NCBI RefSeq assembly: GCF_014356525.2
Contig: NC_052515.1
Coordinates: 20,542,821 to 20,606,820, forward strand
Reading direction: 5' to 3'
From: Nilaparvata lugens
Lineage: Eukaryota > Arthropoda > Insecta > Hemiptera > Delphacidae
DNA: 64,000 nt
Made by a program: the position numbers and the translations under genes
The notes under the pieces: generated by a model
Seen by the model: the letters and a program-made list of their open reading frames with translations, nothing else
What the model was told of the DNA's origin: nothing
The model's database searches: none
In this document: in pieces, positions 1 through 9,500 of the stretch
How the letters are laid out: the number at the start of each line of letters is the position of its first letter
How positions within the stretch are numbered: position 1 is the first letter of the stretch

Positions 1-68
1 AGATGCTCCACTGTCGGTGGAAGGTGCTTCAGAGGAATCTCGGTAAGACCTCCAGTGTTGCAAAGGAC
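1..68 (-). CDS. LRR protein, second LRRNT exon (partial, runs off left edge)
   Basis: Read on the minus strand from 68 to 1 this encodes VLCNTGGLTEIPLKHLPPTV followed by EHL, open to the window edge. The pattern V-x-C, then L-x-x-I-P and L-P, is the second half of an LRRNT cap leading into the first leucine-rich repeat. It is preceded by a good acceptor (minus strand gttgacag, AG at 70-69). The exon starts in phase 0, exactly the phase in which the exon at 8148-8050 ends. That exon carries CPQECIC, the first half of the same cap. Together they make one LRRNT (C-x3-C-x-C ... C). LRRNT caps occur in secreted or type-I membrane LRR proteins of animals. The rest of the protein lies left of the window, so the exact family member cannot be named. 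A plus-strand GTAAGA at 43-48 is a chance donor look-alike. Confidence 0.8.
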
Positions 69-107
69 CTGTCAACAATGACAACTCATTAGGGCACCAA
101 TTACTTT

Positions 108-200
108 TTCATCTCATTTATTCATAGACAATAAATACAATGCAGGTAAAAACAAAAGGCATTCGCCCAAAACTGCTTCAAACATCAATTTGGAATACAC
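108..200 (-). repeat. Retroposon 3' end, family 'gcccaaaact'
   Basis: The motif (att)tattcatagacaataaatac followed by ggcattcgcccaaaactgct recurs as a diverged copy at 10890-11070, 13670-13900, 44165-44310 and, inverted, 45745-45890. Read on the minus strand it ends in AATAAATGA-type A-rich sequence, as the 3' end of a non-LTR retrotransposon or SINE would. No coding part is attached here. It lies just inside the intron next to the LRR exon. Confidence 0.5.
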
Positions 201-340
201 AGAAAATTAAATCTATTACATCGAGTACATATTATTTGCGTTAAAGATCAACAGCAGGAGAAACTTATATAGATTGAACTTATATTGTTTATTCTATGTC
301 AGTAGGCTCAAATCGAAAAACTGTAAAATAGTGCGACAAA

Positions 341-462
341 GTGCAACTGTGCAATAGTGCAACTGTGCAATAGTGCAACTGTGCAATAGTGCAACTGTGC
401 AATAGTGCAACTGTGCAATAGTGCAACTGTGCAATAGTGCAACTGTGCAATAGTGCAAATGT
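341..462. repeat. 16-bp minisatellite
   Basis: Seven perfect head-to-tail copies of GTGCAACTGTGCAATA fill 341-452, followed by a degenerate eighth. The unit is itself two 8-mers of the form GTGCAACT/GTGCAATA. The repetitive ORFs on the minus strand here (ALLHSCTIAQLHYCTV pattern) are by-products of the repeat. The near-perfect identity suggests recent expansion and likely length polymorphism. Confidence 0.95.
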
Positions 463-1189
463 GAATGTACTGTCCAACATTCTCATGTTTCTTTTGCAAC
501 TGGTTGATGTGTTAGTACAATATTTTCACGCAAAATAGCCGTATGTATTTATAGTTCCAAGCATCAACTATAGTTATTATAATATAATTATTATATAGTT
601 GTTATTATTATAATGATTATCATGTAATAGCTAAATGATTTTTCAAAAGACTATTAAGATATTTTCTTCAACTATCAAGATTTCTATGCTTCTCTGCGAA
701 AATAATTATGCCTATTCCAGTTTAAGGTTATTTTGCAGCTAAAAATATTTTTCCTTGCAGGAAAACATCTCATACTCATACATCAAAATGTGTGCATTTC
801 ATTAATGATTGGCTTCAAACTCATGTGAAAAATTAATTTGAAGTTTATCGCGAGATCAACCTCACTGCTATTGGAATACTTAATTCATGCAGGATGCTTG
901 CATTCTCTACTCCCTAGTTGCCATTCAGCCTGGGGTTCACAAGCAAAAGCAAGTTCTTAAGCAATTGATTCACTAGTTCTTTGTGAATTTATTTGGATTT
1001 CATATCTAGTGATTTCCTTTTCATATATATTTCTAATTCATGCTTACATTTCAAGTTCCCTTTTGGAGAATAGTATCAGATTATGTAACATGTCCAACGG
1101 TTTTCAATGGTAGTCTACTAATACAGGCAAGAATCTCGTGCATGAAAATAAGCTATGAAGATCATCCTTCCAAGATACACATCATGGAG

Positions 1190-1260
1190 ATAATGGTGGG
1201 AGAGAGAGCCGGCTGCGCCGTGCGCCCAAACTTCGATCTATGAATCTATCTATCTATCTC
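1190..1260 (+). repeat. SINE-like retroposon 3' end with (CTAT)n tail
   Basis: GAGAGAGCCGGCTGCGCC at about 1201-1219 matches the 3' part of the element at 40195-40390 (GAGAGGGCCGGCTGCGCC). It ends in a tetranucleotide tail ATCTATCTATCTATC, where the other copy ends in (CTATT)n. Only the 3' portion is recognisable here, so this is a 5'-truncated or decayed copy. Confidence 0.5.
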
Positions 1261-1780
1261 TACAAGGCGTTTGTATTTTGAATGGACATTGAATTTGAAA
1301 GTAGAGCAAGGAATTCATTTATTGTGTTCAGCAATCAACCCTCAAAAAACTCTAATTGAATGAGAAATTCAATTATCATTCTGATTTTAAATTAATCAAT
1401 GTTGCTTATATGATGTGGAAAACATTCGAATCTCAACATTGGCTGGTAAAAATTTCTCACAATATTATAATTATTCCACTTTCCAATGTCCTCATTGTTC
1501 CCCCAATTGTGTGACCGTGAACTAAGTGATAAAAAATAAATGTCATACATTGACTAATGCTCTCATATTGTCATTTTGAAGTTATTGAACCTTTACTGAT
1601 ACTTTAATAGCTCTAGAATCTAGATAATAGCTCCAGGCCAAACGTTTTTATTGTCGGACATCTCACCTTTCTTTCTCTAACCTCCTCTCGCATCTAATAA
1701 CACCTCCACTCCAATTACACCTTCTTTCTCATCTAATAACCGCCCTACTCTACCCAGAATAGCTTTATTCTGTGTAGCGT

Positions 1781-1879
1781 CAAATCCTAACGGTCTAAAA
1801 TCGGAGAAACGACAAATCCTGACACTCCAAAATCGGTCAAACGACAAATAATCCTGCCGCTCCAAAATCGACCAAACGA
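1781..1879. repeat. Three degenerate 32-35 bp tandem units
   Basis: Units at 1781-1812, 1813-1844 and 1845-1879 share CAAATCCT...CCAAAATCGG..AAACGA. The third has a 3-bp insertion. Immediately upstream (about 1680-1745) a second small repeat, CTAATAAC(A/C)(C/G)CC, occurs twice. The short minus-strand ORF across it simply reads the repeat and is not a gene. Confidence 0.8.
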
Positions 1880-2758
1880 CAAAAGCTGATGGCGGGAAAT
1901 GTAGTGCTCGAAATAGGAGTGGGAAAATTCGTCACTCACAATGCACATGGATAAGTGATGAGAGGCTTGGCTTGTGTGAAGTGAGGTTCATGTGTGACCT
2001 CACAGTGCCTAAGCGTACTTCGCCTCAGGCCTAGCAACTACTCAATTACAACATTATTCTGAGACACGGTGAGGCATTGTATTTCCTCGAGGCATTAATA
2101 ATGTGAATGCCCTGATATCATATCTGAACTCGATTGCAAAAGATTAGATTGAGCTTTCAGAATGATTCATGTAGATTGGAATTAGATTTAATTTGATCAG
2201 TTGATGAAATTTCATATTCGATTACAATATTTATGTGAATTACGATATGATTATTATACCAGCTTGGATTCCAGCTTGGTTATGATAATTATTCATCAGT
2301 CGTTTGGGGATGAATATTTTTCTACTTTATTGGGATAGATTGACAATTAACTCGTAGTTATTAACAATGTTGGAGATACTATTTTGATTGGAAGATTGAT
2401 TCAACTCTTCCATTCTATTCTATCTGGAGGAAGGTTATCGATAGGATTATACCCTGAGCTCAGCTCTTTATAGTACCGTATAATACTACCGAATGATTCT
2501 TGGATGAATGAACGCTCTCCAGAAAGTTTTATCTTATGCTAGTTGAGACACAAATATATAAATATAATGTTCAGTATTCATGTAGGAAGTACTTACCATA
2601 TAGACTAGTGCCTAGTAGGATAAGGATTGGTAACAATTCGAATGTATTCAAAAGAGATTCTACTCGCATCATTTTGACTATTTGTTCTCTATTTGTACTC
2701 GTATTTTATGGCTAAAGAAATTCGACTTGAATTATTGGTCAATTTATATCCTCATTTG

Positions 2759-2970
2759 ATGCAGATGCTTTGTCAGATATATCTCTCCATGTGAAGTGAT
2801 GAAAAAATTAGCAATATTGTATCTTTCCATACCCAAATGTGATACAGATGCTTTGTCTCTGTATATCAGAGTTCAGAGTTATCAGAGTTTATCACTTCGA
2901 CAATCTGAAGTGGTGAAAAAATTTGAAATAAAGTTTCAACAATATTGTATCTTTCAATATACCTAGGTAG
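2759..2970. repeat. Imperfect direct duplication with insertion
   Basis: ATGCAGATGCTTTGTC...GTGAAGTGATGAAAAAATT...CAATATTGTATCTTTCCATA (from 2759) recurs from 2841 as ATACAGATGCTTTGTC...CTGAAGTGGTGAAAAAATT...CAATATTGTATCTTTCAATA. The second copy carries about 45 extra bases rich in ATCAGAGTT. It looks like an old local tandem duplication in intronic DNA. Confidence 0.7.
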
Positions 2971-3314
2971 CACCAAAGTAGAAGTTTCTATCTATGTACG
3001 TTAAAAACAATACAAAAATTTTCCAGTTTCCAAATCCATCTCACTTAAACAACCGAAGTATACCAGATTAGTTCTCGAAGTGTACATCTATTCATACATT
3101 ATTAATACATCCTGTGATAGCGTAGACAAATCACATGCGTGATTGGAACAAACCAACAGGCTTTTAAAAAAGTATCACACACACATTGTTACAGTACATT
3201 AGTAACACCACTGCATTACACTATTTACCGAATTAATTTTAACCTGCAAACTAATTTCCAAGCTTATACTTTGTATTACCACATAGTAAACCGAATATTA
3301 TCATCGAATACTAT

Positions 3315-3400
3315 AGTGAGATTCAGTATAAACTGTCAGTATTCCTTATAAATAATCCCAATGCTCTCCGTTCCAATAATACTGACAGTAAATCTCACCA
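3315..3400. repeat. Imperfect inverted repeat
   Basis: GTGAGATT...ACTGTCAGTATT on the left pairs with AATACTGACAGT.AAATCTCAC on the right. One arm has an 8-nt bulge and the loop is about 30 nt. It could be a small decayed foldback element. No duplicated flanks were found. Confidence 0.55.
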
Positions 3401-3539
3401 ACACCCCACTACTACTATATCAACTCCACTACTACAGATATACATATATACATAAAGTTAATAATATTATTGCTACTATTGACTAGTACACAATATTATT
3501 GTAGCAGGTATAAAGGTGACCGCATTACAGTGAACAGAG

Positions 3540-3735
3540 CATTAGCGACCTGCTGCATTCAAAGCAGCGCATTATTTCGAAATTAGCGTTGCGTAAAATT
3601 GTCGCCATGCCACCACAAAAGGAATTCAAAATAATAATAATTCTGGTCACGTGACCCCCGGGTCCGCCGCCAACGCTTTGTGGCGCCAAATTTGAATTTG
3701 TCTCTCTAGGATTCCAGCGGTGGTCGAAATGGCAC
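3540..3735. promoter_or_regulatory. GC-rich island with perfect E-box palindrome and E2F-like site
   Basis: A roughly 200-bp island of clearly higher GC and CpG lies within AT-rich intron. It holds the perfect 12-bp palindrome GGTCACGTGACC (3645-3656), a CACGTG bHLH-ZIP E-box core with symmetric flanks. Next come CCGCCGCC and GTGGCGCCAAATTTG, which contains the E2F-type core GGCGCCAAA. This is a motif reading only. It may be an intronic enhancer, an internal promoter of the LRR gene or a GC-rich repeat remnant. Confidence 0.3.
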
Positions 3736-3948
3736 AAAATGCTTGCTGAAACTAGAATATTATTTTATGGATTTCGAAAACTATTTATATCTGATTTGGA
3801 GGTGAAATAGTGGGAAGGTTTGGTTGAGTGGGAAAAAACATTGTTGTTTCATTACTTTTATATCTGAAACAATTTCACTAGAGCCACATTTGCTATACAT
3901 TTTTGTTTTTTCCAGATTATCAACTCGAGATATGTGATAAATACTGAG

Positions 3949-4097
3949 GCCCGGTTGCACAAAAGCCGGTTAAATTTTAATCGTAATTAATTTCTGGAGA
4001 ACTAATCAGAGAAGGCCTTTTTGATAAGACGGCTTCTCTGATTGGCTCTCGTGGAATTAAACACGATTAGAATTCAATCGCCTTTTTTGCAATCGGC
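3949..4097. mobile_element. 149-bp foldback MITE with candidate ACTGAG TSD
   Basis: Left end GCCCGGTTGCACAAAAGCCG and right end read inward GCCGATTGCAAAAAAGGCG are TIRs continuing as TTAA(A/T)TTTTAATCG and TTGAATTCTAATCG. The centre holds a second palindrome, GAGAAGGCC...GGCTTCTC. ACTGAG flanks both ends (3943-3948 and 4098-4103), a plausible target-site duplication. It has no coding capacity, so it is a non-autonomous DNA transposon derivative. Superfamily not assigned. Confidence 0.75.
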
Positions 4098-5122
4098 ACT
4101 GAGCAAATCAAAATCCCTCATCAACTCGATTGAATCACTATCAATAATATAATAGTAGAAGAGAGAAACATTTTTGTGTAATCTATCTAACAAAACTATT
4201 GTTACTGGTTTTGATTAAATCAATTCTATCAGTATTATAAGTTTAAAAATCGATTATCTTATGTTCGTTTTGCTCCGAACCAATAGACTAGAATTGTCTC
4301 ATTAATCTCTGATTTGATCTCTCATAACCAATCGTTACCTATGTAGTATGTACAAATTATTGCTCAATGCTTATTAAGAAATATCTTAAGCCGTGTCCAC
4401 ACTGAACAAATGCTCGACAAACATGTTTGTTGAAAAAGTTTGGGCAAATTCTATTATGTTTGGCAAACAATGTTTACCCGTGGCCAGTGTGGGCGCGTCA
4501 CCAAACAAAATACTTGTAAGTGGGTTTCATGTTTTACATCTCTTTTACAGCTGTCAGCACTGAAAATTTTTGGAAAAACAGTAATTTTTTGTTTGACAAA
4601 CAATGATTAATTGAAATCTATTACTTAATCAAAGAGTTGATTGGTTGTGTATAATTCACAGAAAACACTATTGCAAGAATATCAATAATCATAACCTCAT
4701 AAAAACCATAAAGAATCATAATAAATATGACATGTAAATGGAGAACATGAAGCTATATGAATGATTTCAATGGCTTAGAGACCCTTTTCAATGATAAACA
4801 TCTAAAAGGTAGATATGACATGGAATCTGAATCCATATTTCATTTCACATAATTGTTCAATATTCATATTTTAACATTTTATTCATCTCAAATTCTGATT
4901 TGGAAAAAATATTTTTGAGAAATCTCCAATATAGCACTAAAACCTTAAAACACGAATATGCAATCAATAATCTAACTCATCTGACTATCATTACGAATAA
5001 CAACTGATATAAAAATAGTATTTATGACATGAATACAGTAATAACAAAAGTTTAACACTCTTGATCTCTAAATTGATACCTTCAACAACCTCCACTTAAG
5101 TGTCCTTCTCAAATGTCTTCAC

Positions 5123-5406
5123 CTCTGAATCGATACCGCGACTTGATCTACGCATTTACCACAAACAACCAAACATGCATTTCCCCCTTCTGGTGGGATG
5201 GGAAGGCTAGAGGCATTCATCCAACCCCCACCACCAACCAATGACGAAGGGTACAGGGGATGTATAAGGGGGGTCACGACAGGTATGTCATTATCACGTT
5301 CAACTAGTTCTCTTAATGGAATCCAGTATTGTGGCCCCTGGTTTATAGACGGCTCCCCATCATTGCTATCAACAGTTGATGAGATAAACATAGCCGCTAA
5401 ATTGCT
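5123..5406 (-). CDS. Candidate coding exon inside the LRR intron (unrecognised)
   Basis: On the minus strand 284 nt stay open between a weak acceptor (acaacaatag|AGC, AG at 5408-5407) and a donor-like ATTCAGAG|GTGAAG (GT at 5122-5121). The reading (SNLAAMFISSTVDSNDGEPS ... QYWIPLRELVERDNDIPVV ... GGGGWMNASSLPIPPEGG ... VVCGKCVDQVAVSIQR) looks protein-like and uses varied codons. The segment is more GC-rich than the intron around it. I do not recognise a domain. It starts in phase 0 but would end in phase 2, so it cannot be a simple cassette between the two LRR exons. It could be an exon of a nested gene, a gene remnant or a chance ORF. The plus strand is also open over most of the stretch, which weakens the case. 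Confidence 0.25.
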
Positions 5407-5426
5407 CTATTGTTGTTGTTTATCAC

Positions 5427-5429
<3 letters not shown>

Positions 5430-5462
<33 letters not shown>
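5430..5462. repeat. (AT)n microsatellite
   Basis: About 16 uninterrupted AT dinucleotides. On the minus strand it lies just upstream of the candidate exon acceptor at 5408-5407 and makes a poor polypyrimidine tract there. Confidence 0.98.
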
Positions 5463-5464
<2 letters not shown>

Positions 5465-6076
5465 TCTACTGGAATACTTAGTTGAACAATATCAATCACA
5501 GATGAGATACGGAATCAGAATCGTGTGTGATGAATAGAATTTAAAATTGGAATGAATTTTTGAAGTGTTAAGAACAATAAGAATTGTACATCACAATAGT
5601 ATGAAACCCAATGGAATCGAATTACTTATCTGGAAGATGAAAATTATAGCTCATCACTATTGAACTCTTTACAAAAATAACATATTTCTTCTGGATAGTG
5701 TATGATTCTAATGGATGGGAAGTGTGAGATTTGAGGACAAGTTTTAGCTAACTCTTGACGTAGAAAACGTTGATGGGAAGTAACTTCAAAGTAGGCATTT
5801 AATCACTATATCAGTACTAGACATCATACAAGAATACAATATCTTTTGAAAATGAATTCTGTGCTGGATAATTACCAAGCAAATGAGAGAAATGGATCAT
5901 TTTCTATATTATGCGACAAAATCAAATTGTCAAATTACTGATAGTAGCATTATCAATTGATACGTTTTGATGGAGCTGCAATAACAATTATTTTCGAAAT
6001 CCACAATGAGACAGTTTATGTAGAATGTAGGTCAATTCATGTTACCTCAACTTGATGGAAACCAAAAAAAAAGTTC

Positions 6077-6235
6077 AGATAGTTACTATTGTCAACCCTT
6101 TATAACAAATGCGAAATTAAAATGTTCCACTTCCCTCAATTATTGTGCAGGAACAATCAAGATAGTTATTATTGTCTATAACAAATGCGAAATTTTACTG
6201 TCACACTTCCCTCAATTTCTGTGCAGGAACAATCA
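6077..6235. repeat. Two-copy tandem duplication of about 80 bp
   Basis: AGATAGTTACTATTGTC...ATAACAAATGCGAAATT...CACTTCCCTCAAT..TGTGCAGGAACAATCA occurs at 6077-6159 and again, 6 bp shorter, at 6160-6235. A 134-codon plus-strand ORF (6039-6443) runs through both copies only because they lack in-frame stops. It has no domain and no splice context and is not called a gene. Confidence 0.85.
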
Positions 6236-8049
6236 TTTGGACACTTTTATGGTTCTTGATGTCATTCCATTAATAGATTATTCAACTCCATTAAATTATA
6301 ACTTTGGAGGTGATCGTCAAACCCTCATTCAAACATTATTACTGAACTCTTTCAGATTTATAATGTATTGTCCAAAAGTAAAAATGCTATCGAGTTTATT
6401 GATCGAGATGAAAATGTCAAGCACTATCAAAATGGGAGACTGAAATAGTGTTCTAGAAGTGTTATTGTCCAAATTTATAAATTATAGATTGAATCCTTCC
6501 ACATTTCTTTGAAATAGTTGCTCATTCGTTATCGAGAGCAATTAGACTGATAAAAATAATGATTACTCTGACTGAATTCTGAATTATAATGATAACTCTG
6601 GACTGAACCACTTCAATCAAAGTACTTTCCTCGCAAATGATCCTTTTTATCTTGAGTTTTTTCTAGAGACAATACCAACTTCATAGTCTAACTCGAATTT
6701 TTACATGGAATAACTTCAGGACCAACGTGCTGCCACTTTGGGTCCAACAGTTATAATTTTCCTTACTCTAGAATAAGAACAATCCGCATTGCAATGTTAT
6801 GGAAGAAATATAAGCTCAGTTGTGAAGACGGTGCGAAATAATTGTTATCAGTAATGAGTACGAACAATTGTTATGAGTACGAAATAATTGTTATTATCTA
6901 TTGAAAGATGGAGATAGAGTTTTTCAACACTAATTAATAATTCCACTACTATGTTTAGTTTTTTAGAATACTTTGAAAGGTGATTCATTGGTCGAATAAC
7001 TCCTCAAATATTGAACATCAACAACATTTTGGAATAAATTGATAGAGAGTATCAGTATTTATTTTATGGGGAACATGAAATTTTGGCACGTCTGTTCAAT
7101 AAGGATGCGTCTTATCAACAATGATGTAAGAAATAATTTACGATTCGCGATATGATCTCAAAACGAGGAGATTATTTTTTATTCATTAAAAACAGCCTCC
7201 TACAGAGAACACAATAAACTTCTATCATTTTCGAATCTAATTTGAATTGATGAGCCCTGAGGTCAACTAACAAGGAGAAATCTGATCTCAATTCTGAATA
7301 TTCTCCAATTTCGAAGCCTATCAATTGCCCAAGGGTGGAAAATCTACAACCGCCCATTATATCCATATCTATATACACTGTGACCAGTACAGACTTGTAA
7401 TATTGTATTATATCTATAGTTATCTTCGACTAATTGTCATAATATACAGTAGCTCTTATCTGGCGCAAATTGTGTGTATCAGAATATAATACAGGCCTCA
7501 ATAACCTGACCCAACTTGACCTATCCGGATAGCAATGATTGCAAGCTACCGATCCTCACTAATAATTCCCCAAACGGGTCTCTTCACTAATGACGCAATG
7601 ATGTTAGGCTGGACAATCAAATCCTGTTTTACAAAGTGAGTAATGGATCAAGTGTTGTAAGTATCTCAGGGTAAGCATTCATCAGGGTACCTTGGGCTGT
7701 ATGATTTCTTTACGTGTAGAATTTCTTCAAATTTTTGAAATACTATGCCAATTGGATATCTATTACAATTTTGAAATACAGGTATTTTATAATATAGGTA
7801 GGAATTTCAAAAGTTCTTTAGAAGACACTTTGAATAGCATTCATAGTGGATGATTCAAGAGATGAAGAAAATCATACTTCATGCATGTCGTGCACCACAT
7901 GCAATGTTCCATGAACCAGAACTATGAGCTAATTAATGTGGAGACAAACTATAAGAATAGTTGATAAATGTACTGTTGGATAGAAATGTACATGAACGAA
8001 AATTTGGATATGCATGAAGAGAAAAATAAGGGTGGATTGGTGAGATTAC

Positions 8050-8148
8050 CTGTGATTGAGAAAGGCAGATACATTCTTGTGGACATGTGAGTGATGATAC
8101 ACTTTGTAGCATAAGTCCTATCACTAGAGCGGCGCCCATTCCTATGTC
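8050..8148 (-). CDS. LRR protein, signal peptide and first LRRNT exon
   Basis: The minus-strand exon is bounded by a good acceptor (tttttgtcaacag|GACATAGG, AG at 8150-8149) and a donor (CAATCACAG|GTAATC, GT at 8049-8048). From ATG 8139 it encodes exactly 30 codons, ending in phase 0. MGAALVIGLMLQSVSS is a hydrophobic signal-peptide core, followed by LTCPQECICLSQSQ, the C-x3-C-x-C half of an LRRNT cap. The exon at 68-1 continues with V-x-C in the same phase, completing the cap. The product should be a secreted or type-I membrane LRR protein. This ATG has a fair context (GGAATGG). In-frame codons upstream (GAC ATA GGA) also allow an earlier start in the proposed exon at 8244-8221. Family known: LRRNT/LRR. 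Specific gene not identifiable from 53 codons. Confidence 0.82.
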
Positions 8149-8220
8149 CTGTTGACAAAAATAAAATTATTTGAAAATAAAACAGAAGATATATAGTATT
8201 ATTATAATAAAACGTAAAAC

Positions 8221-8244
8221 CTGCCACGTCATGAACTTCTTCAT
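8221..8244 (-). CDS. Proposed first coding exon of the LRR gene
   Basis: Upstream on the minus strand, ATG AAG AAG TTC ATG ACG TGG CAG (8244-8221) is followed by GT at 8220-8219 and a 72-nt AT-rich interval ending in the acceptor at 8150-8149. Splicing would join it in phase 0 to the next exon, giving MKKFMTWQ-DIGMGAALV, a classic signal peptide with a basic n-region. A TAG lies in frame 6 nt before the first ATG, so this would be the true start. Weak points are the donor (CAG|GTTTTA matches only the core) and a T at -3 of the ATG. The alternative is an upstream untranslated exon elsewhere, with translation starting at 8139. Confidence 0.4.
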
Positions 8245-9500
8245 AGAGTCCTATGAACAAAATCCAAAAGATTTCCTGTCGAAATTCATGGACGGAAGAG
8301 CTTGTCATTCAGAGGAATGGTTCTGCCCTAGATGAACCTCTAGATGCTTTTAGCTCTTATGTTCATATCAACTACCCCTTTAATATTTAAATATTTCGCA
8401 ACTCTTGTCAAACTCGGATATGAACTTCTATTGATCAACAGAGACTTGAAGTACCTAGAATTCCATTGTTGACTATTGTGGTCGAGTGTGAGGTACAAAT
8501 ACTGGGTATGCTCTTATATTCAGTTATCAGCAGTTATAATCATAGTAAGTATATTCCAACAGTACATATATGTGTGAGCAAGCATGAATATACAGTAAGA
8601 ATCGCTACATAGCTACAAGTGATCGATAGCAAAGACATTGAGATCCGCATTTCAATCCAGGAGATTCGATGATCAATTTCTCATATACAAGATAGCTTCC
8701 AAGTCTATTTTCGACACACGAGAAATTGGATTATCGATACAATCTCGGTTGCGCTCTTAGTCATCAATTGTTACGTGTTTTGGGGTTATAGATGGATCGT
8801 TCTAAAAATGTTTGGTAGGTTGAAATGATAACAGTTTCGAGGAGACAGAAATAATAGGTACCTACCGGTGCTATAGTGTAATAATAAGACAATTAGAGGA
8901 GAAGATGAATTAGAAGAAACCAAAGATGTGTAGAGGGAGAGTGGAAACCAATCACAAGTTACAAGTTTAGTATATGTTTACACTAGAGAATCCGATAAAT
9001 GGAAAACTCGATAAAGAGAAATATCATTTGCCAATCCAAACACACAAACTTATTCCACAATAATTATTGGAGAAATCTTCAAAATTTTGAAACCCTCAAA
9101 TACCAGAAGATTCTAAGATAGTTCAGAAGAAGATTCTAAATCTTCTAAACAATCTGAAAACACACTAACTCACTTACTCACTTTTTAACTCACACTAAGC
9201 CTAATATCTTTCACCTCTACTCATAACCCTTAGAGAAATACACCCAGCTCATACAGAATGTGTTACGATGCTCGCCGTTGTAATGTTGTAGCACATATCC
9301 TCCCTCACATCTACATGTAACCATATTATTTGGCCACATATGTGTATATGAGCTCGCGCTTCACATTTCAGCTCAACCACCATCCTATTTCATTCTGAAT
9401 TCGCTTTAGCGCACCCGCGCACCCCTCTCTCACAGAAAGTGGGGGTGAGCTACCTTTCCTCACGAAAGTGAGGATAGATGGAGGTTAATCCTATTCATAA
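8245..9500. other. Non-coding upstream DNA of the LRR gene
   Basis: AT-rich sequence with no gene, no clear promoter and no recognisable mobile element. It should contain the 5' UTR or the start of a 5' intron of the minus-strand LRR gene. Small hairpins near the right end (CCTCAC-GAAA-GTGAGG at about 9457-9472 and CCCC...GGGG just before it) are the only structures seen. Confidence 0.5.

Larger units (their letters stand above)
69..8049 (-). other. Intron of the LRR gene (7,981 nt)
   Basis: The interval is bounded on the minus strand by a donor (CACAG|GTAATC, GT at 8049-8048) and an acceptor (GACAG, AG at 70-69). Both flanking exons are in phase 0. It is AT-rich and holds minisatellites, a MITE, retroposon tails, a small GC-rich island (3540-3735) and one coding-like segment on the same strand (5406-5123). 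Stretches not listed separately, such as 500-1190, 4110-5100 and 6450-7930, show only AT-rich sequence with no convincing feature. A segment near 4385-4630 (CACACTGAACAAATG, then several ACAAACATGTTTGT-like palindromes) resembles a decayed MITE but has no clear ends. Confidence 0.8.

Noticed and set aside
39..50. Plus-strand splice donor CG|GTAAGACC at the left edge
   Set aside because: The minus strand of the same bases is an LRR-coding exon with its own acceptor and matching phase, so the plus-strand donor is coincidental.
6039..6443. 134-codon plus-strand ORF with internal repeat
   Set aside because: It crosses an 80-bp tandem duplication whose copies differ in length; no coding signature.
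7949..8308. 119-codon minus-strand ORF overlapping the LRR exon
   Set aside because: It is in a different frame from the signal peptide/LRRNT reading and runs through both the exon and its intron sequence.
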